From: Protonemura montana
Taxonomy: Eukaryota > Arthropoda > Insecta > Plecoptera > Nemouridae
Direction: 5' to 3'
NCBI GenBank assembly: GCA_947568835.1
Contig: OX387610.1
Span: 13,435,001-13,499,000 of the forward strand
Length of the DNA stretch: 64,000 nt
The notes beneath the pieces were generated by a model, which saw only the letters and a list, made by a program, of their open reading frames with translations, did not search any database and had not been told where the DNA came from. Positions 23,738 to 36,096 of the stretch are shown one piece after another. The position numbers and the translations under genes were made by a program. Within the stretch, counting starts at the first letter, position 1; every line of letters begins with the position of its first letter.

Positions 23738-25867
23738 GTGAGTGCTTAACTGTTTATTTTACTTTTATCTTGAAACTTACATAGATGTTTAATTTGTTTG
23801 CGGTCATTGTATTGTACCTTTATTTGTCCGTAATCACAGGGATTAAATTCGAATAGTAAAAGGTATGGACTCGTCAAAAAATTAAAATAAATACAATATG
23901 ATTACAAATAAATTACCAAGAAACAATGACAATGCCTAATACTAAAATACTAAGATATTCATGTGAAATACTAAAGTAACAGCAGGCAGATCTTTATCCA
24001 ATCATTCATGTGTTTAATTTATAAAATTCTTCGATATTATACAAACCTTTGTATAATAACAGTTTTTTAATAGTGCGTCCAAACTTTGAAAAATTAGCTA
24101 TTGTAGCAACATTGTCAGGAAGGTTGTTAAAAAGTTTAATACCAAGATAAAAACGCTGTCTTTAAAACAACTTAATCTATGTTTGGGATAACAAAGTTTT
24201 GAACAATTCCTGGTTACATATGAGTGTTCGTCTGAATGTTTAGAAGGGAATCGGTGCTGGTTTAGGTTTGAAATCCGTTGAGAGAGTGCGCTACAATCGC
24301 GTTGAAAGATTACCTACAATTTAGAGATAACTGTATAGGTATGATCGCCAGTGCTAGTGAGAAAGACTGTGTTGCTACTAGCGCCATCTCTCGGTAGAGT
24401 TTCCAATTATTTTTGCTCCTATGGTGAGAGGAATATCGTAAAACTGGCTGCTTGAAAGGTTTTATGTAGCAAATTTGAGCTAATGATGGACAAAATGTGA
24501 TATTTTAGTCCAGAAAATAACTGATGAAATGTGGCCTTTAAACGTCATTGAATTTCACAAGCCAAAAAATCTGTAGGAATATTTTCTGATTGCCAAGTAA
24601 TTTAAATGCACTGACACGGAGAATTCTTTGATGCGTTTGTACATGCATTTCGATGCATTCACTGGTAAAAAATGTAGCAATATGTCGTTATTTTTCTGAC
24701 AAAAAAAATTGTATGGGTAGGTACATTTTATTTCAAAGAGGCAAACTTTATTTTTCTCATAAAATAGACAAAAAAACGGCACACGATTTTTTTTTTATTA
24801 CTCCAAGAAGGAAATTCCACTGTAAAGCATTTTCTAGAATTTTTTTTTTTCTATTTTAAAACACGATAAAATATGTAGACGCCACAAAAATCTTCCATTT
24901 CTTTAATGTTTAATCACATCGCAATGCAAACTGGCGACACTGACATATTGACAAAATGCAATGATGCAAAAATTAGTGGCCAGGCAAAAAAATAGATTCG
25001 AAAAAATACCTCAAAAACCCGGTATTCGACAACGTTTTGAACAGACAGAGAATAAATTTACTGGAAATATAGGAAAACTCTATTGAAAAACAGAACAAAA
25101 ACAAAATATTTCCTTTAAATAAGTAAAAATTCATAATTATCGACTCATTGCTAGCAAAACCTAGCAAATAAATCAGTCCAGCGGGTAAATAAATAAACTG
25201 CAGTTTTGCAGCACGTTTCAACATAATTGAAAACGTTGGCATGTACAATAACACAGACAGAGCAAGGACGATTGCATTTCATCATTCACTTGAAAAATAA
25301 ATAATAGTAGCAACAATTTCTCTAGTTCTAAAACAACAAAAAAATTAGTGTAAATGGGAACTTCGCATGAAATGCCGATGAAAAAGGGAAAATACAGTTA
25401 ACCCATGCAAGACTGAATCATTCAAGTTTCCTGGGTCTAGCTAATCTTTGCATGGGAAATATTAAATAACATTTTTACCCTCAAAACTACCCATAAAAGC
25501 GCCGGGATAAATACGGGAGAGTCTGCACAAATACCGATTGATCTTTTCCCAGCCGAACGAACCCTGTTTGTCCGCTTGGATTGCGCTGACCATTATAGGG
25601 GATGGATATAAAACCTACAAATGCTCCGCTTCGCTGGCGCTGACTCTCCAATTAACGCACGGTAATGTCAATGGCTTGCGCTGTGGTTCACTGTTAATTG
25701 GAGAATTACTGTACATGAAGCTTGATTTTCATGATGAGAAAATATCAATTGACTTTTGTCAAAAGAAAATCTTTAACTCTTTAATAACTCATAATGCGTG
25801 AATGATGATTACAGAAATAAAAAATTGTTTACAATTCAAAATAGTTAATTCATTGGGCTTAAACGTA
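23738..25867. other. Start of intron 2, no gene recognised
   Basis: A 12-bp inverted pair TCTCCAATTAAC/GTTAATTGGAGA occurs at 25645-25656 and 25693-25704. Nothing else supported. Confidence 0.4.
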
Positions 25868-26335
25868 TAGTCAGAGAGCTAGGGCTTATATTAAACTGGC
25901 CTTGCAAAAAATGACCGCCAAATGACTACTTTATCGATAAAAATGTACGATACCGCCAGGTGGAGACACCGTCGTTTCGAGTGTTAAAACCCGTTCATTT
26001 TGTTATTACTCGCAGATTACTCGCATTTGAAACTGATTTACACTCAATTAATCTTTATTAATGCTAACCTCACCGATTGATAAACATGTATCGCGATATT
26101 TTGAGTCGTTATTATTTTATTTTTTAGCTTTTTAAAAGGACAGTAGCAGGCGCTATCGCGTTACAAATACCGTTACCATGTGTTACCGGCCTCGTTTGTT
26201 CAGCAGAAAGTTTAACAGTTTTTTTATTTGTTTTATTATACCCATACTTTAAGCAGAATGTACAGACTAATTTCTAAAATAAACAATGTAAAATGAACTA
26301 TGCTGATCCTCTGACTATACCTATCAACTCAATTA
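25868..26335 (+). mobile_element. Family C MITE, full-length copy with internal insertion
   Basis: Opens AGTCAGAGAGCTAGGGC and closes GATCCTCTGACTATACC. About 75 bp of AT-rich sequence (about 26219-26300) interrupts the right end after GCAGAAAGTTTAACAG. Confidence 0.78.
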
Positions 26336-27384
26336 TTAAACCCTACGATAAATACCCAATTAGATATTAAATTAAAATAGCAATTACATGGTTTTTATCC
26401 TACAAAAGAGCTGATATTTAATGAGGCACTGTATTTTTTTTTTAACTTACTGTAATCACGATAAAAAAAAACACTTTAGCGAGTATTTGAATTTTCTAGC
26501 GTCGGGAATATTTTTACTTTTTCCAGCTATAAAGATTCACACTCGGAATTCATTTCATCATAACAGAATCGTATAAGATTTAGCCTCTTTTTTTTCCGCG
26601 AAAAATGCTCGGCAAACATATAAGAGAGAGATATATAAGTAAGTGTTGGAAATTTTATTTGTAAAGACGCACCAGACTGACAAGCTGCAAGTTTTCATAT
26701 ATTTCTTTCCTCCACAAAGCAAAAGATTATATTTCTTAGAAGTTACAACTATATATGAAAAGTTGTATTTTTTTTTTTTTTCAAACGGCTGCCTCCGTCT
26801 CGTCAGTATGCTTTTACGTTTGCTAGTTTTATCAGTTTCACGGCTCATTAATTCCAGTCGTGATGCAGAATAACTCACTTTGCCATCGAGCATTCTCGAC
26901 GCTGGTAGCCTCGAATCAAACACTGAAGTGATGTCCCGCTTCTTTGAGAAATACCAAAAGAAATTAAATTATATAACATATCAAGATTCCGTGCACCGTT
27001 CGGTTTTTATTTTCAGCTGAAGAAAATGCTCGCAAGTTTTCGTGCCGATGCATAATTTAAAAGAGTTTCTTGGATTTCTCTTTGCGTGAAAATTTGCTGA
27101 ATAAAGGAAAATATATTTGTTATATGACGTAGTCGTTTCTTTTCTATCTCAATCGTTGTGAAATTCAAGTTTGCATCGAAAAATCAGGTCGTCATTTTGC
27201 AAATATCTTCTAGAAACGTTTGGTAGATTTTTTTTCAAAATCGTCTGCGTGTTGCACATTTGAAAATCAAGAAGCTTGGAACGCAGAAAACATATATATT
27301 TTTCCATAAAAGGCAGTCTTTCAACGACCTTGACAATTTTATCACCCTTCACTGGCACCTACCTTCACTGAAGGTTACAGCGAT

Positions 27385-27863
27385 GGCACAAACTACTCTA
27401 ATGGCTTACCTTATAGTAGCCCTGGAGTGAGATTCCAGCTTACCAATAGTAAAACCTACCCTAATAGCTTACCTAATGGTAACCCTGGAGTGAGGTTTCC
27501 ACAGCTTACCAATAGTAAAACCTACCCTAATGGCTTAAAATGTGGTAACCCTGGAGTGAGGTTTCCACAGCTTACCAATAGTAAAACCTACCCTAATGGC
27601 TTAAAATGTGGTAACCCTGGTGTGAGGTTTCAAGGTTACCAATAGTAAAACCTACCCTAATGGCTTAAAATGTGGTAACCCTGGAGTGAGGTTTCCACAG
27701 CTTACCAATAGTAAAACCTACCCTAATGGCTTAAAATGTGGTAACCCTGGTGTGAGGTTTCAAGGTTACCAATAGTAAAACCTACCCTAATGGCTTAAAA
27801 TGTGGTAAGCCTGGTGTGAGGTTTCCAGCTTACCAATGGTAAAACCTACCCTAATGGCTTACC
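27385..27863 (+). repeat. 66-bp minisatellite, about 7 copies
   Basis: Unit: CTACCCTAATGGCTTAAAAT, then GTGGTAACCCTGGAGTGAGG, then TTTCCACAGCTTACCAATAG, then TAAAAC. Some units are shortened (CAAGGTTACC variant). The array continues after an inserted LINE tail as a degenerate stretch at 28241-28345. Confidence 0.9.
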
Positions 27864-28240
27864 GACCTTTGGGCAAAGTCACGCTGATTTCATAGCCCCG
27901 AAATTATTTAATATGCTTCCCAACCATATCAAGGAAGAGGAAAATGTAAAAAGGTACAAAGACAAAATAAATGTTTGGCTGCATAAAAATGGTAGAAACC
28001 TCTATGCTAATTTAATTCAGAAACAATTGTAGCTATTATTATTATTATTATTAGTATTTTCTTTCTCTCAGTAATTGTATTTTTTGTTTAAGCCATCTTG
28101 TTTTTGATTTAAAATAAACACTTTTTACACAGCCCACACACAAGCTTGCCTTATGTGGGCTTCATTTACCTGCAAATATGTACAATGTAATCATATAATT
28201 TTTTTGTATAATGAATAAAATGTTAAATAAATAAATAAAT
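27864..28240 (+). mobile_element. 5'-truncated LINE tail inserted in the 66-bp array
   Basis: Codons 27865-28032 encode the last 55 residues of a non-LTR retrotransposon ORF2-type protein: APKLFNMLPNHIKEEENVKR, then YKDKINVWL, ending NLIQKQL and TAG. The pattern PKLFNxLPxxIK..F/YKxxxxxWL is typical of the C-terminus of jockey/CR1-type reverse transcriptase proteins. About 200 bp of 3' UTR follow, then a (TAAA)n tail. The element interrupts a repeat unit between GGCTTACC and AATGGTAACCC. Dead on arrival; no RT core. Confidence 0.85.
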
Positions 28241-28345
28241 GGTAACCCTGGTGTGAGGTTTCAACTTAACAATGTATCTGTCCCCCAATGGAAGCTTACC
28301 AACGAAGCGACCCCGAATGGTTTAAACCTACCAATGGTTAAACCA

Positions 28346-29587
28346 ATATTTTTTCTTTACCCGACAATTGAAGAAATATTTAAGAATGTAAAAAGAAATA
28401 ATTGAATAAAACCGATTCATGGGTCTGAGCGACTCGCTGGACTTAATTTGGCGCCGTGTGGACTTACACGGACTTTGGTTTCATTAAAACTATTTGTCTG
28501 ATCAAAATAAGACTAATATTTCTGAAATTGTCGTGCTTCAGGGTATATCACAACAAATTATCTCTACTAAAACTGTAATTACTGGTGAGGTTTCGGCGTT
28601 GAAACACGGGCAGAGTTTTTTTTACTAATTTTAACACAATTAAAAACTATAATTTTATTTGGAATTAGGTCAGTGAGACGGTCTGATAACTTGTTATTCC
28701 GCACTTCTGTAAAACTTACAGCGCATTAGCGGATGTTTTACTAAATTTGGTGTGCTTGAAAAATTCGAAAAATATCTCTCCCTTTTATTACAAATAAAAA
28801 TCAACGGGAAGTCTGTGCTCAAGATTGATCTACTGGATCGGCAAAAAGCTCTCAGCATAATTTGATCAAATTGGGATCTCGCTGCCCCAACCCCCGATCA
28901 CCCACAGCCGCCCAAAACAAAATATAAGCAAAGCTAGTTGATGAATATAAATACAGTTTGATGGTACCTACTAGACATCGATCACTTGATACGTGACTTT
29001 TGTTGAAGCTTGTTTGCAAAGAATGCATCTCCGTAAATGCTTCGTTAAACAGCACAGACTTTACAAAGCAATCGATGCTGCTAAAACCCATCGGGGAAAG
29101 TTTCACTTGGTATTCTCGTCAAGTAGCAAAATTGTGTTGTTATTTTGCTTTTCAAAGGAAACGTTTGAAAAATGGAGCTTGCATTTTCAGTGAAGGTCGT
29201 TTAGACGTTTGATGTCTTGGTTGTTATATTTTCATGATTTCCGACGTTTTGTAGCCGCGAATTCAATCGCTGGTTGTTAAGGTATTAAATTTTTTAAGAG
29301 GGAAGTAGAAAAGTCAAGTTGAATAATAGAATAATATCACAGAAATAGAACTATAGTAGAAAACGAAAGAAAATAGAAAAAAGATCTCAGTTCGTAGATA
29401 AATTTTAAGTAGACTTCTATTTAGGCATGCCTGTAAATGTGCAGTACATGAATGTATAGACCTTGACTATGTACAGATATACATGACAGAGCCGTTGCTC
29501 TGTCAACAGTAACCTTGAATAAGTACTAAAAACTGCATCTTGAAAGTTGATAGACACAACACTGACAAATAAACAACGACCAAAAAC
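28346..29587. other. Unassigned part of intron 2
   Basis: Two overlapping + strand frames and one minus frame at about 28850-29210 show no domain or splice logic. I see nothing else. Confidence 0.4.
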
Positions 29588-29836
29588 TAGTTTTGACAAA
29601 AACTATTTCAACTAGGTTTTGAATGCTAAGTGAAGAACAACTAAATTTCCCAACGCTCCGTAACGTATACCAGTTACTTTATCAAGGGTAAAGGCGTAAC
29701 TTGAAATAGTAACAGGTACAAGTTACGAAACGTTGAGAAATTTAGTTGCTCTTCACTTAGCATTCAAAACCCAGTTGAAATAGTTTTTGTCAAAACTAGT
29801 GCAAAGGTTACATCAAGTAGACAAGAGTCTAAAAAC
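29588..29836 (+). mobile_element. Family D foldback element, copy 2
   Basis: Both arms are well kept (GTTTTGAATGCTAAGTGAAG and, inverted, CTTCACTTAGCATTCAAAAC), separated by TACTTTATCAAGGGTAAAGG. It ends GAGTCTAAAAAC. Confidence 0.85.
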
Positions 29837-30439
29837 TGTCATTAAAACTAGTCCATTTGCATAATTAAAAACACTGCCTGTCATCGTTTTCAGTAAAAAA
29901 AATATATGCGGAAACTTTTCACCGTTTAACCAACCAGAGAGAGAGAGAGAGAGCACCGAACAACGGCACTCGGAAATCGATTCGTGTTTCGAATGAAAAA
30001 AATCTCATCCACGAGAGACTGACTGATTCAAAAGCTCTGAACTCCAAGGGATTAAGTTCGTTATAGTATATATACGCATTACGCCATGATCCTTTTTCCA
30101 CAAACGATATCTTTATATAAAAAATATCTGCAGCTTGGTAAAATTGATCCCTAAACCTAAAGTGCATCGATTTCTAGCATTGAGAATTTGTATAAATCAG
30201 CTTATTTACTTCTGAAACGTGTCAGCTGACCGAATTGTTTAATTAGCTGAGTTTTTTATTGATTCTTACTTAGGGTAACTCCAGTGCGTTTGGGATTTTG
30301 GCGAATAAAACTGGTAAACCTGACGGTAAGGGGTAAGGGTAGATATGCGAGTTGGTAACACAGCTTAAATGGCAATGTTACACTAAAATACAACTTGAAC
30401 AAGGACCCTCCTGATAGTAAAACAATGTTTAAAAATCAG

Positions 30440-30800
30440 TGCACCTGTAGATTAAATCTTATTTAAATTGCAAACGCTTGCAATGCGCGGGGTATTTTAT
30501 TATTATCAACACTATAACCGTCTAAAAAATTGATGCCCTTACGGGGACTCGAACCCCGATCTCCACCTATCGCGGGTGTTGCTATCGCGGGCCCATTGAG
30601 CTATTTGGACACTGGATTTTTGAGAATATTTTAGTGTCATCAAATCTCATATCTCATCAAATACACTAAAATCGTCTCAAAAAGCCAGTGTCCAAATAGC
30701 TCAATGGGTTAGAGCAACACCCGCGACAGGTGGAGATTGGGGTTCGTGTCCCCGTTTGGGTATCAATTTTTGAGACGTTTATAGTGTTCATGATGATACA
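30440..30800. mobile_element. Family F foldback element with tRNA-like arms
   Basis: Left arm TATTTTATTATTATCAACAC, TATAACCGTCT, ..TTGATGCCC; right arm its inverse ending ATCAATTTTTGAGACG. Between them each arm carries a 72-nt tRNA-like sequence, minus strand on the left (about 30534-30610) and plus strand on the right (30690-30761), with a short loop near 30625-30665. Sister copies at 42460, 48535 and 48862 have lost part or all of the tRNA-like core. Confidence 0.75.
30690..30761 (+). ncRNA. tRNA-like cloverleaf inside family F
   Basis: Acceptor GTCCAAA/TTTGGGT pairs fully when G-U is allowed. D-arm GCTC..GAGC is intact with AATGGGTTA loop; T-arm TGGGG/CCCCG surrounds TTCGTGT. The anticodon stem is nearly intact, but loop CGCGACA lacks T33. 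It looks like a recently tRNA-derived unit with A- and B-box promoter sequence; a working tRNA is doubtful. Confidence 0.6.
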
Positions 30801-31416
30801 AAAGGATAGAGCACCTGATTTTTTTTGGGATCCACCATAAATAAGCACCGAGCCGACGAAGCGGGACGAAGCGTGAGAGCGAGTATGAAACAAAAAAAAA
30901 ATTGTTTGCACACCAGCGTTTCGTAATCTCGCTCGTGCAAACTCGCATTGTCGTTTTTCCAAAACCCCAAAATAAAAAAATAAAAAACTTGCCTCTAGTG
31001 AATAAAACGATACAATTGTAGTTAACCAAAAAAAAAAAACCAACAAAAACGACAATTGTGTTGACGGTAATGCGTTTTGCATGAAGTGTCCGCACGTGCT
31101 GCAGGGCTGTTTTCCTGTTTAGTCCTATTTAGTGCTGTTTATCTGTCAAACTAATTGAGTGCCACTGACGAGCAGCGTGAATTTTCTCACAAAACACAGT
31201 GTGAATCGGTATATCAAATGATGACGTTTTCGAGTGACATTTCACAGTGCTTTGTTTATGTTGGTACGCGTAGCCAACGGCTATAAATTGTCAAGTTTGT
31301 AAAAATGTTGGCTGATTGGTTCGAGGTGTGTTTTGTCAGTGGCACAGTGGTGTACCTGGGCATGAGGTGACAATTGACATGGCTAATTATGGGGATTTTG
31401 TTGTTATTTTTAAAGC

Positions 31417-33832
31417 TATAGGGTCATTCCATGTGAAATAGGACCACTTTAAATGAGTTTTGACCTTGACCGACTCAGAATTTCATGAAATTTGGCACAC
31501 TTGTTCAGAATGTTGGTTTGAGTAAAAGTATTTTTTTGTTTGTTTTTTACTCGAAGAATTCAAAAGTTACCGGGGGTTGAAGTTCGGGTGTTTTCACCCC
31601 CCGCGCGCGTATCACCGTCACATTATATACTTTATCTCGGGCTGTATGACAGCTACAGAGTTCCAGGAGAGCTCATCTGAAAGCTAATTAAATTCTCTAC
31701 TTGAATATATAATAATATGTTCCACTTGGTGGACAGCTAATTTACCTTGATTTTCTACATCTGCATTTTCAAAAAACGCCACTGGAAAAAACCCTCCCCT
31801 TTCATTTACCTAAAAAAAATGTATTAAAGTTGCCAACATATGAATGAATATTTGTGCCAAAATTCAGAGTTGGCCCTTCACAGGTTTTCAAGAAAAAAAA
31901 TATCTTGTGTAAAAAAGATTTTTATCAGGCAGTTCCAGAGCATAGATCCTATACCCACAATGCATAACAGCTCAGGCTTTTATCAACATGGTGAGTAATG
32001 CTCATTTTACATTTGATTGTGTTTGTTCCACTTTTCAATACACGTTTATTCTTGAAAGCACACTTTCATCAAGTGACATGTTGAAACTAGAAATGTGTGC
32101 AGAAGTCAAAAACTTATAATTTCTTGTCTGAACCTCACACTTGATAACCTGCATTAGTTTCTCTTCACATATTGAAGAGTGTGGTAGTGAATTTATTGTT
32201 CACACCCTTAACATTTTTTGTATTTGTATATTTAAACAATGTGTTCAGTTGGACAGCTCTTGAAAGAAGAGTGTGAAGAACATATGCACATTATTGGCAA
32301 CTTGGAAAGTGACAATCAGATTTTATTAGCATTGCGTTCAAAATGTGAAAATATTACATCAGTGTGCAGTTACATGAAAATACATTAAAATCCCCAACTT
32401 TGTTACTGCTTTCTTGGAAAAATCTTCATGCGAGTCATATTCGTCACAGAGGACACAAGTTTCAGCCACTTCTTGAAACTCTTGGTTGCATCACGGCGTT
32501 TTCTTTTTAAATATAATTTAGATTTACCTTTTAGTCTTTTCCTGTTGAGTGGAGATACACCAAATGCAGCTAAAGACTGGTTAACTAGTTTTAACGCAGA
32601 ATCTGTTTCCACGAAAGGTTAGTCAGGTTCAGCAGATTTCGTTGGTGTCTAAATGGAAATGGTATTTTATTCTTTTTGCTTTTGTGGTAGTAGTTTCCGA
32701 CAGGTCGAGCATAATTTCTTCCCAGGAATAAGTTCCACAATCTCCAGATATTTATTTCTGTATGTTAAATTAATTGATGTCAATCTTTTACCTCTGTGTG
32801 TGCCAGTGTGTGTTTTGAAAGGATCACAGCACGACTTGTTGCCAAGGCAATAATGTACAAGAAATGTATTTTCATGTAACTGGATACTGATGTATACTGA
32901 TGTAATATTTTCACATTTTGAACGCAATGCTAATAAAATCTGATTGTCACTTCCCAAGTCGCTAATAATATTCATATGATCTTCACACTCTTCTTTCAAG
33001 AACTGTCCAATTGGACACATTTTGTAATTATACAAACACAAAAAATGTTAAGGGTGTGGACAATAAATTCACTACCAGACTCTTCAATATGTGAAGAGAA
33101 AATAATGCAGGTTATCAAGTATGAGGTTCAGACAAGAAATTATAAGTTTTTGACTTCTGCACACATTTCTAGTTTCAACATGTCACTTGATGAAAGTGTG
33201 CTTTCAAGAATAAACGTGTATTGAAAAGTGGAACAAACACAATCAAATGTAAAATGAGCATTACTCACCATGTTGATAAAAGCCTGAGCTGTTATGCATT
33301 GTGGGTATAGGATCTATGCTGTGGAACTGCCTGATAAAAATCTTTTTTACACAAGATATTTTTTTTCTTGAAAACCTGTGAAGGGCCAACTCTGAATTTT
33401 GGCACAAATATTCATTCATATGTTGGCAACATTAATAAATTTTTTTTAGGTAAATGAAAGGGGAGGGTTTTTTCCAGTGGCGTTTTTTGAAAATGCAGAT
33501 GTAGAAAATCAAGGTAAATTAGCTGTCCACCAAGTGGAACATATTATTATATATTCAAGTAGAGAATTTAATTAGCTTTCAGATGAGCTCTCCTGGAACT
33601 CTGTAGCTGTCATACAGCCCGAGATAAAGTATATAATGTGACGGTGATACGCGCGCGGGGGGTGAAAACACCCGAACTTCAACCCCCTGTAACTTTTGAA
33701 TTCTTCGAGTAAAAAACAAACAAAAAAATACTTTTACTCAAACCAACATTCTGAACAAGTGTGCCAAATTTCATGAAATTCTGAGTCGGTCAAGGTCAAG
33801 GGTGGTCCTATTTGACATGGAATGACCCTATA
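31417..33832. mobile_element. Family E: 2.4-kb giant palindromic (foldback) transposon
   Basis: Opens TATAGGGTCATTCCAT and closes ATGGAATGACCCTATA. The arms, about 970 bp each (31417-32386 and 32862-33832), are inverted copies matching throughout at high identity: for example TGAAATTTGGCACACTTGTT, GCTGTATGACAGCTACAGAG and AAAGCACACTTTCATCAAGT all recur inverted. A 475-bp centre separates them. Each arm contains the 5' end of the same gene pointing inward, so the element appears to be two 5' ends of a DNA transposon joined in opposition. The superfamily is not certain. Flanking TA or TATA may be the target duplication. Confidence 0.9.
32400..33041 (-). pseudogene. Broken transposon-encoded protein, 5' part
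   Basis: The minus frame from ATG 33041 reads 124 codons, hits TAA, and continues in the same frame through two more stops to 32403. Visible: QFLKEECEDHM.. (matched by a + strand copy starting at 32239 in the other arm), LALRSKCENITS, a Cys pair in IPGKKLCSTCRKLLP, then TDSALKLVNQSLAAFGVSPL and a Lys/Arg-rich stretch. The layout of a CxxC after PGKK followed by SLxxxGVSPL recalls uncharacterised transposon proteins I have seen in cnidarians and arthropods; that is memory, not a search. Truncated at the arm boundary near 32400, so inactive. Confidence 0.6.
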
Positions 33833-34739
33833 TTGACATGTTGGTATCGGCATACCGAAGGATAACGTGCATTTTTTATTGATGATGGGGGGATTTTCAT
33901 GCAAAATCATAAAGTTTTGAGTTGTGAATGTTAAACTATTACCTACATTCACAAGAAAAGTTATTCTGATTTAGTTCTTGCTTTTATTTTTGTCGGTTGT
34001 TTATTTGAATGTGTATTTGAATGTGTGAATATTTACAATCACTTGCATATAACTAAATAATACAACATGTCATATTTTTCTAGTCTTGCTAAAGATACAA
34101 AATTAGATATCGAAAGAGTGAGTTAAAAAACGGGTGTAGCTGATATCGTTGTACAATGACCTTATGACAAATAAATAATAATAATAATAATCTACTCCAA
34201 GAAAAAACGTGTGTAGCTGTATCTTATTGATACGGCCGATATTTAAGCGTGACTACGTTCAACTACCGCGTATAGGTATACGTAGGTCAACTACAGTACT
34301 GACCGCACTTCACATGCAAGTTTTACATCTCTCTTTATTTGGGTTGTGTTTTCATATCTAATTTACATGCTGAAGGACTTTACAGATTGGGATGGAAGTG
34401 TCATCTTGCGATATATATATTTTATTTTGCATTAGCCTAATGACAAGTGCTAAAAACGCCGCCTCCTCTAACGCCTCCAATATTTATTTTATCGAAAATA
34501 AAAAAAAAGTACTTCTAGAGAATTATCTGAACTATTGAATGATAATAAACCACATTCTGTCCTTTGTTTCCTGTAGGCTGTAGAGCTTGTTACACATGTG
34601 CCATTTTGGAGAGCAAATCCGTACATGCCTCCCTATCTAATGCGCTTTAAGACGTAGTCACGTCAAAAACTGACAAATTGACAAATTTATTTTAATAAAG
34701 AGAATGAAACGTGTGCGTCACAAATAGATTAAAAACCAG
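33833..34739. other. Unassigned part of intron 2
   Basis: Contains an (ATA/AAT)n microsatellite near 34170-34189. Nothing else supported. Confidence 0.4.
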
Positions 34740-35085
34740 TCCATGCCTTTGACTTCGCAAAAGATGGCCGCCAAATGTCTACTTTCCAGCAACAAAACTG
34801 GAGGATGCTGCCAGATGGAGACACCGTCGTTTTTAATTGTTAAGAAATGTAATTTTAGCATTTCTCGCAGATTATTCGCCTTTGAAACTGGTTTACACTC
34901 AATTAATCTTCATTAATGCTAACCTCAACGATTGATAAACATGTATCGCGCTTTATTTAATCGTTAATTAATTGCAGATGTTTGCTAAAAATGACGGCTG
35001 TCAGCGCCATCGGGTGGCGCATACCGTTACCACATGTTGCCGGCCTCGTTAGCTCAGCAGAAAAATTAACACTAACCTTGGTCCT
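34740..35085 (+). mobile_element. Family C MITE copy
   Basis: From GATGGCCGCCAAATG to TTAACACTAACCTTGGTCCTC. It has one 60-bp module with TAGCTCAGCAG for TTGCTCAGCAG. The left terminus is eroded. Confidence 0.75.
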
Positions 35086-36096
35086 CTACCTTAAAACTAA
35101 ATACTCTTACTTTATCAGTAAAAGACGGTTCATGCTAGTATTTATAAATTTACATGAAAACTCTAATTATCTCAGACGCAAATAACAAAGCACCTTGCAA
35201 ATTTTCACAAAGACTTAATTATTCCCATTGTTACACCAAATTCTAAAACTTTTCAACGCCCCACTCTTTGATCTATCGCGTTCTAGTTTATTAAAAATTT
35301 AGAACACCTTCATGCGAGAATGTTAGATCGAAAAATTTCTTACCATACATTTCTTTGACGTTCAAACAGAAGCATCTACCAGTTTATGTAAATATGTTTG
35401 CAGACAGCATATATTAAATCCTGGTCGTTTCTACCTTATGGCGACCCAATTAGCTATACGCTTTTCCATAACAACATAAAGCAAAGAGAATGTGAAGAGA
35501 GTAACGAATGATTTATATCTACACCTATTAGCTGCCCTGTTAACGTTGTTTGTAAGCTTCCTCCGGCCGTAGCATCTATAACATATAATAATTCTAATAA
35601 AATCATTAATCACAGATGTGTGGTCGGTGTGTTTACCCGTGTTGGCACCTGGCCGCGTTGGTTTGGAACTAAATGCCAGGAGCCAAGGTGTTCGAATGTT
35701 GGTAGCCGTGAACTAGTGATGAATTGCTTGGCGAGGCAGTCGAGGGTGTGGGGATATTAATGACTTTTTGGTCGAGATGTAGTGAAATTTCCACCTGGCT
35801 AGTTTGCGAAAACTGTGCAAAGTGTAATTAGGGGGTAAACTGCCACCTATATCATTAATTGACTAAAGATTTTTAGGTTAACCTGGTGATATTGTTGATG
35901 TAATTATTTATAATTTACATCTTTAAGATCAACTTTTTTTTTTTTGGAATTCATACCAATTTTCAGCAGTTATCTAAGTAATTGTTGATTTTATTTAGCC
36001 TAAAAAACGGCAAGTTTTAAGCCATAGACCGTTCAAACGACGCATTTTCTTGGAATGGCAATAGAAAATATTAAATGTGTAACATTGCAGTTACGC
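35086..36096. other. Unassigned part of intron 2
   Basis: No gene or known repeat recognised. T-tract at about 35936-35945. Confidence 0.35.

Noticed and set aside
30534..30761. Two functional tRNA genes in inverted orientation
   Set aside because: The anticodon loop lacks T33, the left copy is more diverged, and the same sequence is part of a dispersed hairpin family.
30666..31095. 138- and 110-codon minus frames near the tRNA-like arm
   Set aside because: One frame runs through the tRNA-like sequence itself; both are dominated by Phe/Leu/Lys from A/T tracts.
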